A stretch of 64,000 nt of DNA from an uncultured Rhizobium sp. (GTDB lineage: Bacteria; Pseudomonadota; Alphaproteobacteria; Rhizobiales; Rhizobiaceae): the NCBI GenBank assembly GCA_945952045.1, contig CAMFHE010000006.1, positions 1-64,000 on the forward strand. Reading direction: 5' to 3'. The position numbers were made by a program, and so were the translations under genes. The notes beneath the pieces were generated by a model. That model saw only the letters and a list, made by a program, of their open reading frames with translations, was not told the origin of the DNA and ran no database searches. Below are positions 16,672 through 24,644 of this stretch, in pieces; the first letter of the stretch is position 1, and each line of letters begins with the position of its first letter.

Positions 16672-17349
16672 TCAGGCCGCGCGCGCGGCCTTCACGAAGG
16701 CGGCGATCTTGTCGATGTCCTTGCGGAAACCGCCTTCGGGCAGCGGCTTGTTGGTGTGGGTCAGCGAATCCACCGCCCAGGGCTGGACGGCGGCGATGGC
16801 TTCGGCGACGTTATCGGCGTTCAATCCTCCGGCGAGGATCACCGGAAGCTTGCTGCGCTTGACGATTTCGCGCGAAAGCGACCAGTCATGGGTGACGCCG
16901 GCGGCGCCGATGCCGTCGATATGGGCGGCGACGGAATCGAGGATGAAGCTGTCGGAATAGGGCTCGAAGGCGGCCGCATGATCCAGCGCTTCCGGCCCGG
17001 TCATCGGGATCGCCTGCAGGATACGAAGCTCCGGATAGAGCGGCAGCAGGGTTTCGCGCAACTGCCGCACATGATCCGGTGTCACCAGCTTGATATTGCC
17101 ACAGAGATGCAAAACGTCCGGACGCACGGCGGCGACCATGTCGGCGATCAGGCCGAGATCGCTTTCCACCGAAAGCGCCACGCGGCTTGCCTTGCCCTCG
17201 AGCGCATCGGCGATCTCGCGGGCCGTCTCGAAGCTGATTTCGCCCGGCAACCCGCGATTGGACGGCGTCAGGCCGAGGTAATCGACGCCTGCCGCTGCGG
17301 CGGCCAGCGCTTCGGAAACGGTCTGCATGGTGTAGATCTGGATTTTCAC
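16672..17349 (-). CDS. TrpF-like (phosphoribosylanthranilate isomerase family) protein in a sugar-uptake locus
   Basis: A 225-residue TIM-barrel protein of the phosphoribosylanthranilate isomerase family. The N-terminus MKIQIYTMQT, the DxLGLTPSNRG-like first strand region, LHLCGN (compare QLHG in TrpF) and the phosphate-binding VILAGGLNADNVAEAI support this. The usual catalytic Cys near the N-terminus of TrpF is absent: MKIKICG is replaced by MKIQIYT. TrpF performs an Amadori rearrangement of a phosphoribosyl-amine. Here the gene starts with GTG, follows the RpiR gene by 30 bases and is divergent from a sugar ABC operon, with no other trp genes around. I infer a diverged isomerase or lyase acting on a phosphorylated sugar-amine, not tryptophan synthesis. 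Confidence 0.75.
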   Translation of the reverse strand: MKIQIYTMQTVSEALAAAAAGVDYLGLTPSNRGLPGEISFETAREIADALEGKASRVALSVESDLGLIADMVAAVRPDVLHLCGNIKLVTPDHVRQLRETLLPLYPELRILQAIPMTGPEALDHAAAFEPYSDSFILDSVAAHIDGIGAAGVTHDWSLSREIVKRSKLPVILAGGLNADNVAEAIAAVQPWAVDSLTHTNKPLPEGGFRKDIDKIAAFVKAARAA

Positions 17350-17379
17350 GGGTACGATACCTGTCTCTAAGGGAAGGAA

Positions 17380-18234
17380 CTAGATCGATTTCGGAAGGAT
17401 GGCGTTGACCATCCGTTCCTCGGTGAGTTGGGCCTGTTCGGCATTGCGCGCGACAAGCGCCGAATACAGCGCATCGACGAGGGTCATCTGAGCGATCTGC
17501 GCCGCCATCGGTTCGCTGCCCTGCTCGTGCGACACGCTGACCAGCACGACGTCGGCCAGCCGCGCCAGCGGCGAAGCGCTGTTGCCGGTGATACAGAGCG
17601 TCGCCGCCCCTCGGGATTTTGCCTCCTGAAGGATGAGCACGGGATCGCTGGTAATGCCGGAATAGGAGATGACGACGACGAGATCTTCGGGGCCGGTCAG
17701 CGCCGCATGCATGATCTGCAGCTGCGAGTCGATCGGCGCGTCGCAGCGTTGGCCCAGGCGAATGCAGCGCTGGTAGAAGGCCTGCGCGACGATCCCCGAG
17801 CCGCCGACGCCGCCGACGAGGATGTGGCGTGCCCCGGCAATCAGGTCGAGCGCCCTGGCGAAGCTCGCCTCGTTCAACACGCCTTGGGTGTCATTGATCG
17901 CCTGCGCCACGGCGCGAAACAGACGGCCGGCGGCCTGAATGTCGCTGGCATGGGTTTCGTCGGAGGTATCGTCGCGCGTCTCGCGCGGTTCCTGCGCCAA
18001 GGCAAGCTTCAGATCGGTAAAGCCTGAGAAGCCGGCGGTGCGGCACATGCGCAACACGGTCGTATCGCTGACATCGACGGCCTGGGCGATGGCCGACATG
18101 GAATTGCGGATGGTGGCATCGACATTTTCGAGAACCCACAGCGCCACGCGGCGCTCGGAGTCCGACAATTTCGGCAGGACGCTTCGCAGCCGGCTGCTGG
18201 CTGGGCTGGATGGACCACGCAGGTCAACGTTCAT
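17380..18234 (-). CDS. RpiR/MurR family transcriptional regulator
   Basis: A 284-residue regulator with an N-terminal RpiR helix-turn-helix (about residues 15-90, SDSERRVALWVLEN and DVSDTTVLRMCRTAGFSGFTDLK) and a C-terminal SIS domain (about 130-260, with HILVGGVGGSGIVAQ and VVISYSGITSDPV) that binds sugar phosphates. It is divergent from the binding-protein gene at 18373, and two tandem 18-base repeats lie in the gap, so it most likely controls both arms. The SIS domain implies a phosphorylated sugar or amino-sugar inducer. That agrees with a kinase gene at the end of the operon. Confidence 0.9.
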   Translation of the reverse strand: MNVDLRGPSSPASSRLRSVLPKLSDSERRVALWVLENVDATIRNSMSAIAQAVDVSDTTVLRMCRTAGFSGFTDLKLALAQEPRETRDDTSDETHASDIQAAGRLFRAVAQAINDTQGVLNEASFARALDLIAGARHILVGGVGGSGIVAQAFYQRCIRLGQRCDAPIDSQLQIMHAALTGPEDLVVVISYSGITSDPVLILQEAKSRGAATLCITGNSASPLARLADVVLVSVSHEQGSEPMAAQIAQMTLVDALYSALVARNAEQAQLTEERMVNAILPKSI

Positions 18235-18276
18235 GGCGGCTTTCTCGCTGTCGATATGAAAAGGCTAGCACGGGTA

Positions 18277-18294
18277 TGTTGTGGTGTCACTATA
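18277..18294. promoter_or_regulatory. Candidate RpiR operator, copy 1
   Basis: TGTTGTGGTGTCACTATA. It matches copy 2 at 15 of 18 positions and contains a GTGnnnnCAC-like inner symmetry. It lies 43 bases upstream of the RpiR start codon. Confidence 0.62.
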
Positions 18295-18307
18295 GACATA
18301 AGATTTT

Positions 18308-18325
18308 TGTTGTGGCATCACTACA
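18308..18325. promoter_or_regulatory. Candidate RpiR operator, copy 2
   Basis: TGTTGTGGCATCACTACA, in the same orientation as copy 1. The start-to-start spacing is 31 bases, close to three helical turns, so two regulator dimers could sit on the same face of the DNA. Confidence 0.62.
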
Positions 18326-18372
18326 TCGAGCAGCGAAGGACGCTGCATAAACCTTTTCGGGGAGGATGACCT

Positions 18373-19626
18373 GTGAAGTTGAAACGTCTTCTGATCGCCG
18401 GCGCCGCGCTGGCGTTTGCGGCATTTCCGGCCATGGCCGGCGAGCTTTCGTTCTGGCATGCCTATGCGGGCCAGCAGGACAAGGTCGACTTCATCAACTT
18501 CGCGCTGGACGAATTCGCCAAGAAACATCCGGACATCAAGCTGGATGTGGTTGCCGCCGAACAGTCCTCCTACAAGACCAAGCTGAACACGGCGATGGCT
18601 TCGGGCAATCCGCCTGACGTCTTCTACACCCTGCCCGGCGGCTTCCTGAACGCCTTCGTCAAGGGCGGCCAGATGTATGCGCTCGACCAGGATCTGGCCA
18701 AGGATGGCTGGCGCGAAAGCTTCCTCGAAAGCGCGATCGCCCAGACCAGCAAGGACGGCCATACCTATGCCGTTCCGGTCGACGTCGACTCCGTCGTCTT
18801 CTGGTACAACAAGGCTCTGTTCAAGGAAAAGGGCTGGGAAACGCCCAAGACCTATGACGAGCTGATGGCGCTGGCCGAAAAGATCAAGGCCGATGGCATC
18901 GTGCCCTTCTCGCTCGGCAACAAGGATTCGTGGCCTGCCACCTTCTGGTTCCAGTACATGGAAATGCGCCTGAAGGGCTCGGGCGTCGTCGCCTCCTTCG
19001 TCAATGGCGATGCCGCCGCAACGCTTGGGCCGGAAGGCGAGCAGGCTTTCGCCAAGGTCGCGGACATCGCCAAGAAGGACTATTTCCCGACCGGCTTCAA
19101 CGGCATGGGCGACCAGGAAGCCAACATGCTGTTCCTGAACGGTCAGGCCGCGATGCTGCTCAACGGCACCTGGCAGATCGGCGCCTCCAAGGATGCGCCT
19201 GAGGGCTTCGAACTCGGCTTCTTCGCCTTCCCGAAGGTCGATGGCGGCAAGGGTGACCAGTCCGACGTGCTCGCCGGCGTTGCCGCATCCTTCGGCATCT
19301 CGCAGAAAGCCGAAAACAAGGCCGATGCGGTGACGCTGCTGAAATTCCTGTCGTCGCCCGAAGTGATGACCAAGTATGTCGAGCTGCGCAAGACCATGGT
19401 GACCGTCAAAGGCGCCACCACGGAAGCCGCTGCCGGCCCGGTTCTCTACGGCATCAGCAACGACCTGATGAATGCCGCCGGCCATCTCGACTCCTTCTAC
19501 GACACGGCGATGCCGCCGGCCGCAACCAACATCTACTACACCTCGCTGCAGGGTGCGCTGGATGGTTCCGTTGCGCCTGCCGACGCCGCCAAGAAGCTTG
19601 AAGACGCGCTGAAGGCCAACAAGTAA
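18373..19626 (+). CDS. ABC sugar-type substrate-binding protein (family 1)
   Basis: A 417-residue periplasmic binding protein of the MalE/UgpB type. A GTG start follows GGAGG by 8 bases. The signal peptide ends at FPAMAG, with the mature chain beginning near ELSFWHAYAGQQDKVDFIN. The family pattern AEKIKADGIVPFSLGNKDSWPATFWFQYM and LNGQAAMLLNGTWQIGA is split across the middle. It is the first gene of the RpiR-controlled operon and is followed by a hairpin (19642-19666) and two permease genes. No ATPase gene is in the operon. The ligand is unknown; the enzymes nearby suggest a sugar-amine conjugate. Confidence 0.9.
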   Translation: MKLKRLLIAGAALAFAAFPAMAGELSFWHAYAGQQDKVDFINFALDEFAKKHPDIKLDVVAAEQSSYKTKLNTAMASGNPPDVFYTLPGGFLNAFVKGGQMYALDQDLAKDGWRESFLESAIAQTSKDGHTYAVPVDVDSVVFWYNKALFKEKGWETPKTYDELMALAEKIKADGIVPFSLGNKDSWPATFWFQYMEMRLKGSGVVASFVNGDAAATLGPEGEQAFAKVADIAKKDYFPTGFNGMGDQEANMLFLNGQAAMLLNGTWQIGASKDAPEGFELGFFAFPKVDGGKGDQSDVLAGVAASFGISQKAENKADAVTLLKFLSSPEVMTKYVELRKTMVTVKGATTEAAAGPVLYGISNDLMNAAGHLDSFYDTAMPPAATNIYYTSLQGALDGSVAPADAAKKLEDALKANK

Positions 19627-19641
19627 GCCTTCATGAGTTCA

Positions 19642-19666
19642 GGGCCGCCGGCATGGTCGGCGGCCC
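19642..19666 (+). other. Stem-loop between binding-protein and permease genes
   Basis: GGGCCGCCG and CGGCGGCCC form a perfect 9-base-pair stem with a 7-base loop, 16 bases after the binding-protein stop. No T-run follows, so it is better read as a 3'-end stabiliser or partial transcription stop that raises binding-protein levels over permeases. Confidence 0.65.
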
Positions 19667-19693
19667 GAAACAATCAATGGAACCGGCGGACAC

Positions 19694-20587
19694 ATGAGCG
19701 CGGATATCGGCTTTGCGAAGAGACACAATCGGGCGGCGCTTGCCTTTCTGGCGCCGGCGCTGATTTTCGTCTTCGCTTTCGTCGCCTATCCGGTCGTCTA
19801 TGCCGGCTGGCTTTCGATGTTCCAATGGGACGGCGCCTCCCAGCCGCTCTTCGTCGGCGCCGGAAACTTCCTGCGGCTTGCCGCCGATCCGATCTTTTGG
19901 GCCTCGCTTGGCCGCAACCTGCTCGTGGCGCTCTCGGCCATCGTCTTCCAGGTGTTCCTGGCGCTGGCGATCGCCTATTGCCTGGTTCGCATCGTCCCGG
20001 CTTTTTCCCGCATCTTCCTGTTCTTCTATCTCGTTCCGGTCATGGTCAGCGAGATCTGCATCGGGCTGTTGTGGCGCTTCATGTACAACCCTTATTTCGG
20101 GCTGGTGAACGCAGGCCTGAAGGCTGTGGGGCTGGATAGCCTGAAGCGCGGCTGGCTTGGCGAATCCGATACCGCCTTCCTCGCCGTCGTCGTGGTCATG
20201 AGCTTTACCTATCTCGGGCTGTATGTGCTGCTGTTCACCGCTGCCGTGCGCTCCGTGTCGGAAAGCGTCTATGAAGCGGCGGAGATCGACGGCGCCGGCC
20301 ATTGGCGCAAATTCTTCTCGATCACCATTCCCATGGTCTGGGATGCGGTGCGCGCCAATTCGCTGCTGGCGATCATCGGCTCGCTGAAAACCTTCTCTCT
20401 GGTCTTCGTGCTGACCAATGGCGGCCCGAGCCACGCCAGCGAAGTGGTGTCCACCTATCTCTACAAAATGGGCTTCGGCAGCTTCGAGATGGGTTATGCG
20501 GCGACCATCGGCTTTGCCCAGATGGTCTTGACGGCGCTCGCCGCCTGGGTCGTCTTCCGATATTTGAAGCGGAAGGGCGACGCATGA
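19694..20587 (+). CDS. ABC sugar-type permease (MalF-like)
   Basis: A 297-residue inner-membrane permease with about six membrane segments. The EAA loop that docks the ATPase is visible as VYEAAEIDGAGHWRKFFSITIP near residue 195, followed by SLKTFSLVFVLTNGGPSHAS, a hallmark of the MalF group. It overlaps the next permease gene by four bases (ATGA). The partner is the MalG-like protein at 20584. The ATPase must come from another operon, possibly the MsmK/UgpC-type proteins encoded at 27523 or 52878. Confidence 0.9.
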   Translation: MSADIGFAKRHNRAALAFLAPALIFVFAFVAYPVVYAGWLSMFQWDGASQPLFVGAGNFLRLAADPIFWASLGRNLLVALSAIVFQVFLALAIAYCLVRIVPAFSRIFLFFYLVPVMVSEICIGLLWRFMYNPYFGLVNAGLKAVGLDSLKRGWLGESDTAFLAVVVVMSFTYLGLYVLLFTAAVRSVSESVYEAAEIDGAGHWRKFFSITIPMVWDAVRANSLLAIIGSLKTFSLVFVLTNGGPSHASEVVSTYLYKMGFGSFEMGYAATIGFAQMVLTALAAWVVFRYLKRKGDA

Positions 20588-21426
20588 CCCCGATCATCGC
20601 CCGTCGCTGGACGCTGACGAGCAGCGTCGTGCTCGCCTTTCTGACGCTGCATGTGGCTCTGGTGATCTTCCCGTTCGTCTGGATGATCTACAGCACCTTC
20701 AAGACCAACAAGGAATTCATGCGCTCGGTCTGGTCCTTCCCGACCAGCCTGAATTTCGACGCCTATGTCGGCGCGTGGAGCGGTGGGGCGCTTGGTGGTT
20801 ATGCGATCAACTCGCTGATCATCATGGCGGGCGCGACCCTCATCACCGTCTTCGTCTCGACTCTCTCGGGCTATGCGCTTGCCATCTACAGGCCACGCTG
20901 GATGCCTGTGGTCGAGCTTGGCCTGACGGCGGCAATGGCGATCCCGGCCTATGTGGCGCTGGTGCCGCTTGTCGTCATGCTGCGTGGCGCCGGCCTGCTC
21001 GACACCCATCTCGGCGTCATCCTGCCGACGGCGGCCTTCAACGTGCCGGTGTCGATCTTCATCATGCAGGCCTTCTTCAACACGCTGCCGCGCGAACTCT
21101 TCGATGCCGGCCGCGTCGACGGCGCCTCGGAATGGCTGATCTTCCGCAAGATCGCCCTGCCGATCGCAAAGCCGGCCATGTTCACGGTCGGCATCGTCAA
21201 CATGATCTGGGTCTGGAACGATTTCCTGTTCCCGGTCGTGTTCATCAACAATCCGGCGCGCAAGACCTTGCCCGTCGGCCTGACCGATTTCGTCGGCGAG
21301 CATATCACCAACTATCCGGTGATGCTGGCTGCGATCCTGATCGCGGCGATCGCGCCGCTCATCCTCTTCATCTTCTTCGAACGCCAGATCACGGCCGCCC
21401 TTGTCGGCGGCGCCGTGAAGGAATGA
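20584..21426 (+). CDS. ABC sugar-type permease (MalG-like)
   Basis: A 280-residue inner-membrane permease. It begins MTPIIARRWTLTSS at an ATG that overlaps the previous stop. The MalG-type features are IFPFVWMIYSTFKTNKEFM at the first membrane segment, the EAA loop ELFDAGRVDGASEWLIFRKIALP, and the C-terminal FERQITAALVGGAVKE. It pairs with the MalF-like subunit to form the channel. The stop is followed after 18 bases by the PLP-enzyme gene with an AGGAG site, so enzyme and transporter are on one transcript. Confidence 0.9.
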   Translation: MTPIIARRWTLTSSVVLAFLTLHVALVIFPFVWMIYSTFKTNKEFMRSVWSFPTSLNFDAYVGAWSGGALGGYAINSLIIMAGATLITVFVSTLSGYALAIYRPRWMPVVELGLTAAMAIPAYVALVPLVVMLRGAGLLDTHLGVILPTAAFNVPVSIFIMQAFFNTLPRELFDAGRVDGASEWLIFRKIALPIAKPAMFTVGIVNMIWVWNDFLFPVVFINNPARKTLPVGLTDFVGEHITNYPVMLAAILIAAIAPLILFIFFERQITAALVGGAVKE

Positions 21427-21444
21427 TTTTCCAGGAGTAAGCCA

Positions 21445-22647
21445 ATGTCTTCCAAAGACTACGATTTTGCCAGCCGTTCCGTCTTCTACGAGCCGGAAGA
21501 ACATTCCCAGTCGATCAGCTATCCGATCTACATGTCGGCCAACTTCCAGTATGCCGGCGATATCTACGACCAGATCGTGGCCGGCGCCCGCAAGGAAGTG
21601 AACATCTATTCGCGTTGCGGCAACCCGACCGAATACAAGCTGGAAGAACACATCGCCCAGTTGACCGGCGGCACCGCCTGCCTCGCCACCGCCTCGGGCA
21701 TGGCCGCCATTTCGCATGCCCTGTTCGGCATCATGAAGGCCGGCGACCATATCGTCGCGGACCTGACGACCTATTCCTCGACGCATGAGTTCTTCGACCA
21801 CCGCGCCCAGGATTTCGGCCTCAAGGTCAGCCTCGTCGATTGCACCGACGTGCGCGCCGTCGAAAACGCCTTCACCGACGAGACCAAGGTTCTCTATGTC
21901 GAGGCCATCGCCAACCCGACGATGAAGGTGCCGCCGCTCAAGAAGCTGGTCGAGATCGCCCATGCCCGCGGCATCGTCGTCATCTGCGACAACACGTTTG
22001 CCTCGCCGGCCGTCTGCCGTCCGCATGAATTCGGCGTCGACGTCGTTGTCGAAAGCGCCACCAAGTTCATCGGCGGCCATAATGACGCCGTCGGCGGTGT
22101 CATCACGCTGAAGTCCGACATCCTGCCGGCCGACTGGCTGGAAGACGTGCGCTGGAACACGCTGAACAAGCTCGGCGCGCCGCTCTCGCCCTTCAATGCC
22201 TGGCTGCTGCTTCGCGGCGCCCAGACGCTGGCTCTGCGCTTGGAAAAGCAGTGCGCCAATGCGCTCGCGCTCGCCAAGCACCTCGAAGCCCATCCGAAGG
22301 TCAAGCGCGTCTTCTATCCCGGCCTGCCCTCGCATCCGAACTACGAGTCGGCCAGCGAACAGCTGATCGGCGGCGGCGCGATGCTGTCCTTCCAGGTGGT
22401 CGACGAGCCCTCGGGCGCGCGCCTGCTGAAGCGCCTGAAGCTGTGCTCCTTCGCCGCCAGCCTTGGCGGTCTGCGCACCACCACACAGGTTCCCGCGACC
22501 ATGGCCTTCCTCGACATTCCGAGCCAGGAACGCGAGGCAATGGGCGTGGTCGACGGTCTCGTGCGCTTCTCGGTCGGCATCGAGCATATCGACGACATCA
22601 TCGCCGATGTCGACCAGGCCATCGACCAGATGCATATCGAGTTTTAA
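21445..22647 (+). CDS. Cys/Met-metabolism-type PLP-dependent enzyme (cystathionine lyase/synthase family), module A
   Basis: A 400-residue fold-type I PLP enzyme of the cystathionine gamma-synthase/beta-lyase/methionine gamma-lyase family. Landmarks are NIYSRCGNPT (phosphate-binding Tyr-Ser-Arg), TASGMAAISHALF, YVEAIANPTMKVPPL, VICDNTFASP with the pyridine-binding Asp, and SATKFIGGH with the Schiff-base Lys207. It lies inside a sugar-type importer operon, which is unusual; family members normally sit with methionine or cysteine genes. A beta- or gamma-elimination/replacement on an amino acid portion of an imported conjugate is plausible. A paralogous arrangement occurs at 48540-53939 in the same window. 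Confidence 0.88.
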   Translation: MSSKDYDFASRSVFYEPEEHSQSISYPIYMSANFQYAGDIYDQIVAGARKEVNIYSRCGNPTEYKLEEHIAQLTGGTACLATASGMAAISHALFGIMKAGDHIVADLTTYSSTHEFFDHRAQDFGLKVSLVDCTDVRAVENAFTDETKVLYVEAIANPTMKVPPLKKLVEIAHARGIVVICDNTFASPAVCRPHEFGVDVVVESATKFIGGHNDAVGGVITLKSDILPADWLEDVRWNTLNKLGAPLSPFNAWLLLRGAQTLALRLEKQCANALALAKHLEAHPKVKRVFYPGLPSHPNYESASEQLIGGGAMLSFQVVDEPSGARLLKRLKLCSFAASLGGLRTTTQVPATMAFLDIPSQEREAMGVVDGLVRFSVGIEHIDDIIADVDQAIDQMHIEF

Positions 22648-22655
22648 AATTTTCT

Positions 22656-22685
22656 CCCCGGAAGATCGGTTTCGGTTTTCCGGGG
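22656..22685 (+). other. Stem-loop between PLP-enzyme and PfkB genes
   Basis: CCCCGGAA and TTCCGGGG form an 8-base-pair stem with a 14-base loop in the 67-base gap. There is no T-run after it. It probably marks an mRNA processing or attenuation point inside the operon. Confidence 0.5.
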
Positions 22686-22714
22686 AAATTGGACAGACAG
22701 GGAAGCAGGTAAGC

Positions 22715-23659
22715 ATGGCCGTCATCGTCCTGCTCGGCGATATCAATATCGATCTCGTTCTCGAGATCCCCGCCTATCCGGCCGAGGGTGGGGAGGCGAT
22801 CGCCACCGGTCAGACGGTGGCGATCGGCGGGTCGGCGACCAATACGGCCATTACGCTTGCCCGTTCCGGGCATGAAGCCCGGATGATCGGCCGTGTCGGC
22901 AACGATGCCTGGGGCCGGCAGGCCGTTTCGGACCTGTCGGCAACCGGCATCGTTACCGGCTGGATCGGCGTGGATGCCTTAGAGCCGACACAGATCAATG
23001 TCGTGACGGTCGGGCCGAGCGGCGAGCGCACCATGTTCGCCTATCGCGGCGCCAATGCGCGCCTCGCGCCGGATGCCGTTGTCGAAGACGCTTTCGACGG
23101 CGCGGCGCTTTTTCATCTGTCCGGCTACGCGCTGCTGCAATCGCCGCAATCGGATGCCGCGCGTCGGGCAATCGATCTTGCCAGTGCGCGTGACATCCCC
23201 GTGAGCCTCGATATCCCCGGCGGCGTGGTCGCGACGATTGCGGCCGATGTGCTCGCCCTGCTGCCGAAGCTCGATACGATCATGCTCGACAGCGGCGATC
23301 TTCCACGACTTCTCGGACTTCCATCGGAGAGCGTGCTCGGCCCGATGGTCGAGGCGCTTCTGGAGCGAGGCGTACGGCGTATCGCCCTCAAGGGACATGG
23401 CTCGCGGTCCCTGCTTTGCCAGCGCCGCAGCACGGATCGTTCCCCCTGGTTTGCCGTGGAAGTCATGGATACGACCGGTGCCGGCGACGCCTTCGCGGCC
23501 GGCCATATTCATGGTCGCCTGACCGGTCTGAGCGGGCGTGAATGCTGCCGTCTCGCCAATGCCTTTGGGGCGATGGCGGTGACGCGCAAGGGCGCGGGCC
23601 TCGCGATGCCCAGCCTTGAGGATGCCAAGCGCCTGATGAACGCGGATTTTCCGCGATAG
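22715..23659 (+). CDS. PfkB family sugar/nucleoside kinase
   Basis: A 314-residue ribokinase-type kinase. The N-terminal LLGDINIDLVLEIP and GGSATNTAITLARSGHE with GRVGNDAWG match the first PfkB signature region, and DTTGAGDAFAAGHIHG (residues 252-267, catalytic base Asp258) is the second signature. The ATG at 22715 is used since the longer frame upstream runs through the end of the PLP gene. It would phosphorylate the imported sugar or conjugate with ATP. It is the last gene of the RpiR operon. Its product may be the inducer sensed by the RpiR SIS domain and the substrate of the TrpF-like protein; both are inferences. Confidence 0.9.
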   Translation: MAVIVLLGDINIDLVLEIPAYPAEGGEAIATGQTVAIGGSATNTAITLARSGHEARMIGRVGNDAWGRQAVSDLSATGIVTGWIGVDALEPTQINVVTVGPSGERTMFAYRGANARLAPDAVVEDAFDGAALFHLSGYALLQSPQSDAARRAIDLASARDIPVSLDIPGGVVATIAADVLALLPKLDTIMLDSGDLPRLLGLPSESVLGPMVEALLERGVRRIALKGHGSRSLLCQRRSTDRSPWFAVEVMDTTGAGDAFAAGHIHGRLTGLSGRECCRLANAFGAMAVTRKGAGLAMPSLEDAKRLMNADFPR

Positions 23660-23675
23660 AATATCGCCGGTCTGA

Positions 23676-24644
23676 TTACGTCTTCGCCGAACCGGTGAAA
23701 TGACGCCAGGTGGCAACCGCCTCCGCCACCACATCGCGCGCCGCGTCGATATAGCGGCCCATCGAGGCAAAGCCGTGGATCTGGTCCGGCCAGCGTTTGA
23801 CGGATAGCGGCACGTTTGCTTCCCTTAGCCTTTCGATATAGGCCTCGCCCTCATCCGCCAGGATATCGAGGCCGGCAATGGCAACGAAAGCAGGCGCGAC
23901 GCCGGTGAGATCGGGGGCAAGCAGCGGCGAAACGCGCCAATCGACGATATCGGCTTCATTCCGCACATAATGATCGCGGAACCAGCGCATGGTCGTGGCG
24001 GTGAGCCCGAAACCTTCGCCGAAACGGCGATAGCTGTCGGAACCTTGCCGCGCATCGGTGTTGGGATAGATCAACAGCTGCGCCACAAGCGGCGGGACCG
24101 GTAGATCACGGGCAAGAAGCGCAAGCACCGCTGCCAGATTTCCGCCGGCGCTGTCACCTGCAACCGCGATGTTGTCGGCATCGATTCCCAGGTCGTCCGC
24201 ATGCTGGTGCACCCAGCGCAGAACTGCCACGCAATCGTTTATCGCGGCCGGGAATTTATGCTCCGGCGCCAGGCGGTAATCCGGGCAGAGAACGACCGCG
24301 TTGGCGCGCTCGGCGAACAGGCGGCAGATATCGTCATGGGAATCGAGATTGCCGATCACCCAGCCACCGCCATGCAGGTAGAGCAGCAACGGCGCTTTTT
24401 CAGTCGGCGCCGCCGTGCCGCGATAGAGACGCGCCTTGATCGGGCCATCGCCGCCATCGACTTCGATATCGTCGATGTCGCTGACAGGCAGCTTTTCACC
24501 CTGAAGCGTCGGATTGCCGCGATCATAGGCGGTGCGGGCCGCCTGCGCGCTTCCGGTCTCGAAGGGCGGTTCGGTCGAAGCGGCGGAGAGGTCGAGCACC
24601 CGCTGGGCGCCGGCGTCCGGACGGGGGAATGCGTTCTCGGTCAT
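23676..24644 (-). CDS. Alpha/beta hydrolase (hormone-sensitive-lipase family esterase)
   Basis: A 322-residue carboxylesterase-type hydrolase. The oxyanion-hole motif HGGGW begins at His91, the nucleophile elbow GDSAGG has Ser166, and the remaining triad residues are probably Asp in LDILADEGEAY and His in DQIHGF. There is no signal peptide, so it is cytoplasmic. It is the last gene of the amino-sugar operon on the minus strand, overlapping the oxidoreductase gene by four bases. It might remove acyl groups from imported sugars. Its stop lies 16 bases from the convergent kinase stop at 23659. Confidence 0.87.
   Translation of the reverse strand: MTENAFPRPDAGAQRVLDLSAASTEPPFETGSAQAARTAYDRGNPTLQGEKLPVSDIDDIEVDGGDGPIKARLYRGTAAPTEKAPLLLYLHGGGWVIGNLDSHDDICRLFAERANAVVLCPDYRLAPEHKFPAAINDCVAVLRWVHQHADDLGIDADNIAVAGDSAGGNLAAVLALLARDLPVPPLVAQLLIYPNTDARQGSDSYRRFGEGFGLTATTMRWFRDHYVRNEADIVDWRVSPLLAPDLTGVAPAFVAIAGLDILADEGEAYIERLREANVPLSVKRWPDQIHGFASMGRYIDAARDVVAEAVATWRHFTGSAKT

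Noticed and set aside
16672..17349. Housekeeping trpF
   Set aside because: No tryptophan genes nearby, the conserved N-terminal Cys motif is missing, and the gene is paired with an RpiR regulator.
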